Source: JACQSR01 sp042577505 (GTDB lineage: Archaea; Nanobdellota; Nanobdellia; Woesearchaeales; JACQSR01). Taken from it: a stretch of 18,137 nt of DNA. The stretch's first letter is position 1, and every line of letters begins with the position of its first letter. The position numbers were made by a program, and so were the translations under genes. This document shows, piece by piece, positions 14,136 to 18,137 of this stretch. The notes beneath the pieces are model-generated. The model did no database searches. It saw only the letters and a program-made list of their open reading frames with translations, and had not been told where the DNA came from. Location: the NCBI GenBank assembly GCA_042577505.1, contig JBHPEA010000028.1:1-18137 (forward strand), given 5' to 3'.

Positions 14136-14583
14136 TTTTTGGAGTTTCAGCTTTCTTTGGTGATCTTAATGTTGCAGCGGCTTTGTTGATTAGTGAAATT
14201 CCTTTAGGGCTAATGATTCTGCCTTTATGATTACCTTTTTCTGCTTTTTTGATTAGTTCTGCTTTTTCCAATTGTTGTAAAACTTTTCTGATAATGTTAC
14301 CTGATGCTTTGTAACGTTTCTCTGGTCTTACTCCCCTGTTTTTCTTCCCACCGAACTTTGTTCTTAGTTTTGAGACTCCAACAGGGCCTAGAATCATGAC
14401 TCTTCTTAGAATAGCTGCTGTTCTAAAGTACCACCAATCTTGGTTAACTGGAGGTCTATCTTTGTAGTGGCCAGTTTTTACATAAGCAGCCCAATCAGGT
14501 GCTTTGATTTCTGGAACATTCTTTAGACTATTAGCGGTAGCTTCTACCAAATCCGTTTGATCTACATCATATGTGTTTGTCAT
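14128..14583 (-). CDS. rps19e: Ribosomal protein S19e
   Basis: This small-subunit protein is found in archaea and eukaryotes and is needed for late 40S/30S head maturation. The 151 residues carry APDWAAYVKTGHYKDRPP (28-45) and DWWYFRTAAILRRVMILGPVGVSKLR, both hallmark segments. GGKKNRGVRPEKRYKASGNIIRKVLQQLE follows as the winged-helix part (partly, 78-106). A short Lys-rich tail of about 15 residues ends the protein. It heads the S19e-PDCD5-L39e-L31e operon. GGTGTGA about 8-10 nt before the ATG is a plausible Shine-Dalgarno, though the predicted leader is only about 10 nt. Confidence 0.96.
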   Translation of the reverse strand: MTNTYDVDQTDLVEATANSLKNVPEIKAPDWAAYVKTGHYKDRPPVNQDWWYFRTAAILRRVMILGPVGVSKLRTKFGGKKNRGVRPEKRYKASGNIIRKVLQQLEKAELIKKAEKGNHKGRIISPKGISLINKAAATLRSPKKAETPKNG

Positions 14584-14613
14584 TTTTTGTCACACCTTGC
14601 GGCGTTAGAATGA

Positions 14614-14625
14614 CTATTTATATAG
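14614..14625 (-). promoter_or_regulatory. TATA box of the S19e-PDCD5-L39e-L31e operon
   Basis: The minus strand reads CTATATAAATAG, one of the cleanest TATA boxes in the window. It predicts a transcription start near 14593 and a leader of about 10 nt. A second candidate, TTTATAAAAC at about 14650-14659, would give a leader of about 44 nt, so the operon may have two promoters. Confidence 0.65.
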
Positions 14626-14665
14626 CCAATTTAGTATTGGGATAAATATTGTTTTATAAAGGTTT

Positions 14666-15382
14666 CTATTGAGTTCTGTTGTTAATATACTGGTGGACAA
14701 TGTGGGCTATTACTTCTGTTCCTTTCCTAATTTTTCTCTTTTTGCCTTTGTAAACGTGTGTAAATCCCAGACCACCGATGTCTAATCTAGATACGTCGTT
14801 ATTGTCAAATAATTGGTCTAGACTTTGGGTGACATTTTCTTCTGTTGAACTTCGTTGTGCACAACTTTTAAATCTCGGATTGCAGGGATAACCTCTTATA
14901 ACATCTAAATCAACACTACAATGTGTGTGTCTATTTTCAAAAGGTATTACTAGAGATGGTGTACTATTGAATGTTCTAGTAAATTGCTGACTCTCATCAA
15001 CATATTCAAAACTAGTTTTCATATTACTTCCAAGAACATCGATTGTATCTACTAAAGGATCTTTTTCAATTAGGAATGTATTGTGGTTAGCTAAACTAAA
15101 TTCACTGTTGTCTACATAAATAGCGAAATCATCGTGGGCATCATATAATACTTTTGAATATCTTTTATTTGGGGAGAAGTGAAAAGAAACTTGGTGGTAA
15201 TATCCATCACCCCATAATAGAACAGCGCTTTCATCTTCTATTGGAAATCCGTATTTTTTTTCGTGTGTTAGAATAATATCGTTATCTGTCAAAGGCTGGA
15301 AATGTTTGAAACCTTGTTTTTTTAACAGTTCTACTATAGCATTTGTAACAATGTCTTCATAATAGTAAATTGTGACTGACAT
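14666..15382 (-). CDS. Arginase-fold-like hydrolase (possible UPF0489 relative), substrate unknown
   Basis: I recognise no named gene, but the 238 residues carry the metal-site pattern of arginase/ureohydrolase proteins in the right order. WGDGYYHQVS (57-66) stands where arginases have GGDHS. YDAHDDF (80-86) matches DAHxD, giving ligands D81, H83 and D85. HTHCSVDLDV (152-161) matches SxDxD, giving D158 and D160. STEENVTQSLDQLF then DVSRLDIGG (196-204) resembles the following helix and strand, but the glutamate that binds the guanidino group in arginase is glycine here. So a binuclear metal hydrolase is likely, with a substrate other than arginine. The protein is shorter than true arginases (about 300). 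UPF0489 proteins, described as arginase-related, are the best guess. No signal peptide or membrane segment. Divergent from a small membrane-protein gene; a TATA-like box suits a leaderless start. Confidence 0.75.
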   Translation of the reverse strand: MSVTIYYYEDIVTNAIVELLKKQGFKHFQPLTDNDIILTHEKKYGFPIEDESAVLLWGDGYYHQVSFHFSPNKRYSKVLYDAHDDFAIYVDNSEFSLANHNTFLIEKDPLVDTIDVLGSNMKTSFEYVDESQQFTRTFNSTPSLVIPFENRHTHCSVDLDVIRGYPCNPRFKSCAQRSSTEENVTQSLDQLFDNNDVSRLDIGGLGFTHVYKGKKRKIRKGTEVIAHIVHQYINNRTQ

Positions 15383-15406
15383 GTAAATAAGGGGTGGAAA
15401 TTGAGT

Positions 15407-15414
15407 AATAAAGA
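15407..15414 (-). promoter_or_regulatory. TATA-like box of the arginase-like gene
   Basis: CTTTATTA on the minus strand is centred about 28 nt upstream of the ATG at 15382, consistent with a leaderless or near-leaderless mRNA. It is a weaker match than the ftsZ or S19e boxes. Confidence 0.45.
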
Positions 15415-15445
15415 TTGGGGCTTCTCCGGAAATCTATTGGAAAGG

Positions 15446-15452
15446 TATAAAA
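15446..15452 (+). promoter_or_regulatory. TATA box of the small membrane-protein gene
   Basis: TATAAAA is centred about 27 nt before ATG 15476 and only about 21 nt before ATG 15470. The spacing favours the second ATG as the start of a leaderless transcript. Confidence 0.6.
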
Positions 15453-15475
15453 ACTAGTAAAACACTTAGATGTTT

Positions 15476-15736
15476 ATGCGAAAAAGAACTTTTTGGGATA
15501 TACTTGCTTGGGTTTGCTTATTTATATTAGCAATATGGATTATTCTGAAAATGTTGGGTATTATTAATTCCCTATTATGGGTAGAGCATGGGCCAGTATT
15601 GGGTGCGATTTATATGGCTGGTTGGGCTATGAGTAAGTTAGAGAGAGTAGAAAAAGATGTGTTTGAGTTAAAAAGAGATATGAGGACTTTTGATCGAGAA
15701 TTAAATAACATAAAATTGAACTGTTCTAAATGTTGA
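15476..15736 (+). CDS. Small two-helix membrane protein with coiled-coil tail, function unknown
   Basis: This is a predicted membrane protein of 86 residues (88 if the ATG two codons upstream is used). A basic N terminus (MRKRTFWD) leads into a first hydrophobic helix, ILAWVCLFILAIWIILKML, and then a short loop. A second, weaker hydrophobic segment around GPVLGAIYMAGWAMSKL follows. After it comes a charged heptad-like stretch (ERVEKDVFELKRDMRTFDREL) that may form a coiled coil, ending in CSKC. By the positive-inside tendency both termini should face the cytoplasm. Proteins of this size and wording (FWDILAW near the start, AGWAM in the second helix) look familiar to me from archaeal genomes, but I know no function. 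Its promoter lies back to back with that of the arginase-like gene. Confidence 0.75.
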   Translation: MRKRTFWDILAWVCLFILAIWIILKMLGIINSLLWVEHGPVLGAIYMAGWAMSKLERVEKDVFELKRDMRTFDRELNNIKLNCSKC

Positions 15737-15754
15737 TTTGTTATTATACCTCAG

Positions 15755-15763
15755 TTTTATAAA
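15755..15763 (+). promoter_or_regulatory. TATA box of lhr
   Basis: TTTTATAAA is centred about 27 nt before the ATG at 15786, which implies a leaderless mRNA. The ATG follows directly after a run of six G, which leaves no proper Shine-Dalgarno spacing and supports the leaderless reading. Confidence 0.6.
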
Positions 15764-15785
15764 GCTAGTTCGCTTCTTTGGGGGG

Positions 15786-18137
15786 ATGATTTCGAAGCTA
15801 GAAAAGCCAAATAAGGCCGAGGAAGTAAAGAAAATACTTCATCCTTTCGTGGAGAAGTGGTTCTTTAATAGATTTAAAGAGTTTTCAATCCCCCAGCTTT
15901 ATGGGGTAATGCCAATTCATTCAAGGGAGAATATATTAGTTAGCGCTCCAACAGGTGCAACTAAGACATTGACTGGTTTTCTTTCTATTTTGAATGAGCT
16001 TATTGATTCTTCTGACAAGGGAATACTTGAAGATAGGATTTATTGTGTTTATATTTCTCCACTTAAGGCATTAAATAATGATATTCGGAAAAATCTTATC
16101 GGTCCTTTGGCTGAGATAGAGGAAATTGCAGGGAAGAAATTAGGGATTCGTGTTGGGGTGCGGACAGGTGATACTACCACAAGCGAAAGGACAGCGATGC
16201 TGAAGAAACCGCCGCATATACTGATTACCACACCGGAGAGTTTAGCTATATTACTTAGTTCAATTAAGTTTGCTGATCATTTAAAGAAAGTTGAATGGAT
16301 GATAGTAGATGAGATTCACGCACTTGCTGATAATAAACGTGGAGTTCATTTGTCTTTGTCAATAGAAATGCTTGCAAGATTGTCTCCACATTTAACACGA
16401 ATTGGTTTAAGTGCAACAATTAGTCCGTTAGAGGAGATTGCCAAATATCTTGTTGGTTATTCTGAAGGAGAATTAAGAGATTGTAAGATTGTAGATGTTC
16501 AGTTTATCAAGGAATTGGATTTGAAAGTTTTAAGTCCCGTTTCAAATTTAATTGATATGGGCTATGGTGTTATGCATAGTAAGATGTATGAACTTCTGGA
16601 TAAGTTGATTCAGGATCATAAGACAACATTAATCTTTACAAATACCAGAAGTGCAACTGAGAGAGTTGTACACTATTTGAAAGAGAAATTTCCTAAAAAT
16701 TATGCAGAGCAGATTGGAGCACACCATGGAAGTTTGAGTAAAGATGTAAGAATTGATATTGAAAATAGGTTGAAAGAAGGGAAGTTGAAAGTTGTTGTTT
16801 GTTCTACATCATTAGAACTAGGTATCGATATTGGGTATATTGACCTAGTTATATGTTTGGGAAGTCCAAAGTCTGTAGCTCGTGCTTTACAAAGGATTGG
16901 TCGTAGTGGACATAAACTTCATGATGTTACTAAAGGACGGATTATTGTTTTAGACAGAGATGATTTGGTAGAATGCAGCGTGTTGTTAAAAGATGCTGTT
17001 GAGAAGAAAATCGATAAAATACACATTCCTACAAATTGTTTAGATGTTCTTGCACAACAGATTGATGGATTTGTGATACAAGAAAAGATTCATGTTAATG
17101 ATCTGTTTAAGTTTGTTAAAGGATCCTATTGTTATCATACACTTTCTCGTGGGGATTATAATGAGGTTATAGATTATCTTGCTGGTAAATTTATTTCCCT
17201 TGAGGATAGACATATTTATGCTAAAATTTATCATGATGAAGAAACTGGAATGTTAGGCAGGAAAGGCAGTATGGGTCGTGTGATTTACATGACAAATATT
17301 GGAACGATTCCTTCTCAAAGTTCAGTCAAAGTTAAAGTCGGTGAACATTTTGTTGGAACTATAGATGAGGCTTTTCTTGAGAGGTTAAGGCCTGGAGATG
17401 TATTTGTTCTAGGTGGAAGTGTGTATCAGTTTAAATTTGCCCGGGGGATGGTGGCACAAGTTTCTTCTTCAGTTAACAGACCTCCAACTGTACCTTCTTG
17501 GTTTTCTGAAATGCTGCCTCTGAGTTTTGATCTTGCATCAGATATTGGCAGGTTTAGAAGGTTATTAGGAGAAAAGTTTTGTCAAGGAAAAGATAAAAAG
17601 GAAATTATTGGTTATCTCAACAAATATTTGTATGTAGACAGTAATGGAGCCGAGGCAATTTACAGGTATTTTAAGGATCAATTCAAATATGCAACAATTC
17701 CTTCATCTACAAGAATTGTTGTTGAGCACACAATGAATGAAAAAGGTATGAATTACGTTGTTTTTCATTCACTTTTTGGTAGACGTGTTAATGATTGTTT
17801 AGCAAGAATTATGGCATTTGCTGTAGGTCGGTCTCAACATAGAGATGTTGAGATAGGGATAAGTGATAATGGTTTTTATTTACATTGTGAGAAAAAGTTT
17901 GATGCAATGGCTGCGTTTAAATTGTTGAAAAGTTCAGAATTAAGGAAGGTTGCTGAGAATGCAATTGAGCAAAGCGAAGTTTTGAAAAGAAGATTCAGGC
18001 AGTGTGCGGAAAGATCTTTAATGATATTAAGAAATTATAAGGGAAGAACAAAAAGGGTTGGAAGGCAGCAAGTTTCTTCTATGATATTATTTAGTGCCGT
18101 TAAAAGAATCAGCAATGATTTTTCAATATTGAAGGAA
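15786..18137 (+). CDS. lhr: Lhr-type superfamily 2 ATP-dependent helicase, 3'-truncated
   Basis: This is a large helicase of the Lhr family, linked to DNA repair and recombination intermediates or RNA metabolism. The reading frame is open from this ATG to the window edge, 784 codons, so the C terminus is missing; archaeal Lhr proteins usually run to 850-950 residues. Helicase motifs are: I APTGATKT (54-61), II DEIH (175-178), III SAT (209-211), IV around FTNTRSATERV, V STSLELGIDIG (340-350) and VI QRIGRSGH (369-376). A winged-helix and Lhr-specific region follows, with GSMGRVIYMTNIGTIPS. Motif I has Thr at position 59 where the usual sequence has Gly (GSGKT). The start is supported by a TATA box 27 nt upstream. 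Archaea have aLhr1 and aLhr2 types, which I cannot separate without the full protein. Confidence 0.93.
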   Translation, partial: MISKLEKPNKAEEVKKILHPFVEKWFFNRFKEFSIPQLYGVMPIHSRENILVSAPTGATKTLTGFLSILNELIDSSDKGILEDRIYCVYISPLKALNNDIRKNLIGPLAEIEEIAGKKLGIRVGVRTGDTTTSERTAMLKKPPHILITTPESLAILLSSIKFADHLKKVEWMIVDEIHALADNKRGVHLSLSIEMLARLSPHLTRIGLSATISPLEEIAKYLVGYSEGELRDCKIVDVQFIKELDLKVLSPVSNLIDMGYGVMHSKMYELLDKLIQDHKTTLIFTNTRSATERVVHYLKEKFPKNYAEQIGAHHGSLSKDVRIDIENRLKEGKLKVVVCSTSLELGIDIGYIDLVICLGSPKSVARALQRIGRSGHKLHDVTKGRIIVLDRDDLVECSVLLKDAVEKKIDKIHIPTNCLDVLAQQIDGFVIQEKIHVNDLFKFVKGSYCYHTLSRGDYNEVIDYLAGKFISLEDRHIYAKIYHDEETGMLGRKGSMGRVIYMTNIGTIPSQSSVKVKVGEHFVGTIDEAFLERLRPGDVFVLGGSVYQFKFARGMVAQVSSSVNRPPTVPSWFSEMLPLSFDLASDIGRFRRLLGEKFCQGKDKKEIIGYLNKYLYVDSNGAEAIYRYFKDQFKYATIPSSTRIVVEHTMNEKGMNYVVFHSLFGRRVNDCLARIMAFAVGRSQHRDVEIGISDNGFYLHCEKKFDAMAAFKLLKSSELRKVAENAIEQSEVLKRRFRQCAERSLMILRNYKGRTKRVGRQQVSSMILFSAVKRISNDFSILKE

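Noticed and set aside
1..18137. tRNA, rRNA, CRISPR, insertion sequence, prophage or toxin-antitoxin loci
   Set aside because: The intergenic gaps are all about 105 bases or less, with no cloverleaf, no regularly spaced repeats and no transposase, integrase or phage-like proteins seen.

Overview
This AT-rich window looks archaeal. It encodes the exosome core (Rrp4, Rrp41, Rrp42), a proteasome alpha subunit, SBDS, the RNase P protein Pop5, RNA polymerase subunit Rpo6/K, ribosomal proteins S19e, L31e and L39e, PDCD5, Cbf5, an archaeal GAPDH, FtsZ and an Lhr helicase. Small compact genes, overlapping gene ends and a Cys-rich lipoprotein fit a DPANN archaeon (Woesearchaeota/Pacearchaeota-like). 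That lineage call is an inference; no 16S gene is present.

Layout. (1) 1-590: the 3' part of a tRNA t6A methylthiotransferase (e-MtaB), cut by the window edge. (2) 583-3508, minus strand: a three-gene sugar-phosphate operon, glpX-type FBPase, then class I FBP aldolase, then archaeal GAPDH. A phosphohexomutase (3601-4920) is transcribed divergently from it. Together they could carry triose phosphate up to fructose-6-P and on to sugar-1-phosphates. (3) 5004-5978: a secreted Cys-rich lipoprotein of unknown function. (4) 6083-10617, plus strand: the archaeal exosome/proteasome superoperon, pop5, psmA, SBDS, rrp4, rrp41, rrp42, rpoK and a DUF357 gene, very tightly packed. (5) 10614-11666, minus: ftsZ, with a chorismate mutase (11823-12107) divergent from it. 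(6) 12094-14583, minus: S19e, PDCD5, L39e and L31e as an operon, followed by cbf5 under its own TATA box. L39e is only 57 codons and easily missed. (7) 14666-15382, minus: a protein with arginase-like metal motifs, divergent from a small two-helix membrane protein (15476-15736). (8) 15786 to the window end: Lhr helicase, 3' truncated.

Expression signals are unusually readable. Most genes that open a transcription unit have a TATA-like box centred 26-28 nt before an ATG, implying leaderless mRNAs. This moves several start codons inward from the longest possible ORF. Genes inside operons use GGTGA/GAGG-type Shine-Dalgarno sites or TAATG-type stop/start overlaps. No tRNA, rRNA, CRISPR array, insertion sequence or prophage gene was seen, and no gene-free stretch exceeds about 105 bases. 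TGA serves as a normal stop. I see no previously undescribed multi-gene system. The most promising unknowns are the arginase-like protein with its membrane-protein neighbour, the Cys-rich lipoprotein and the long acidic/basic tail on L31e.
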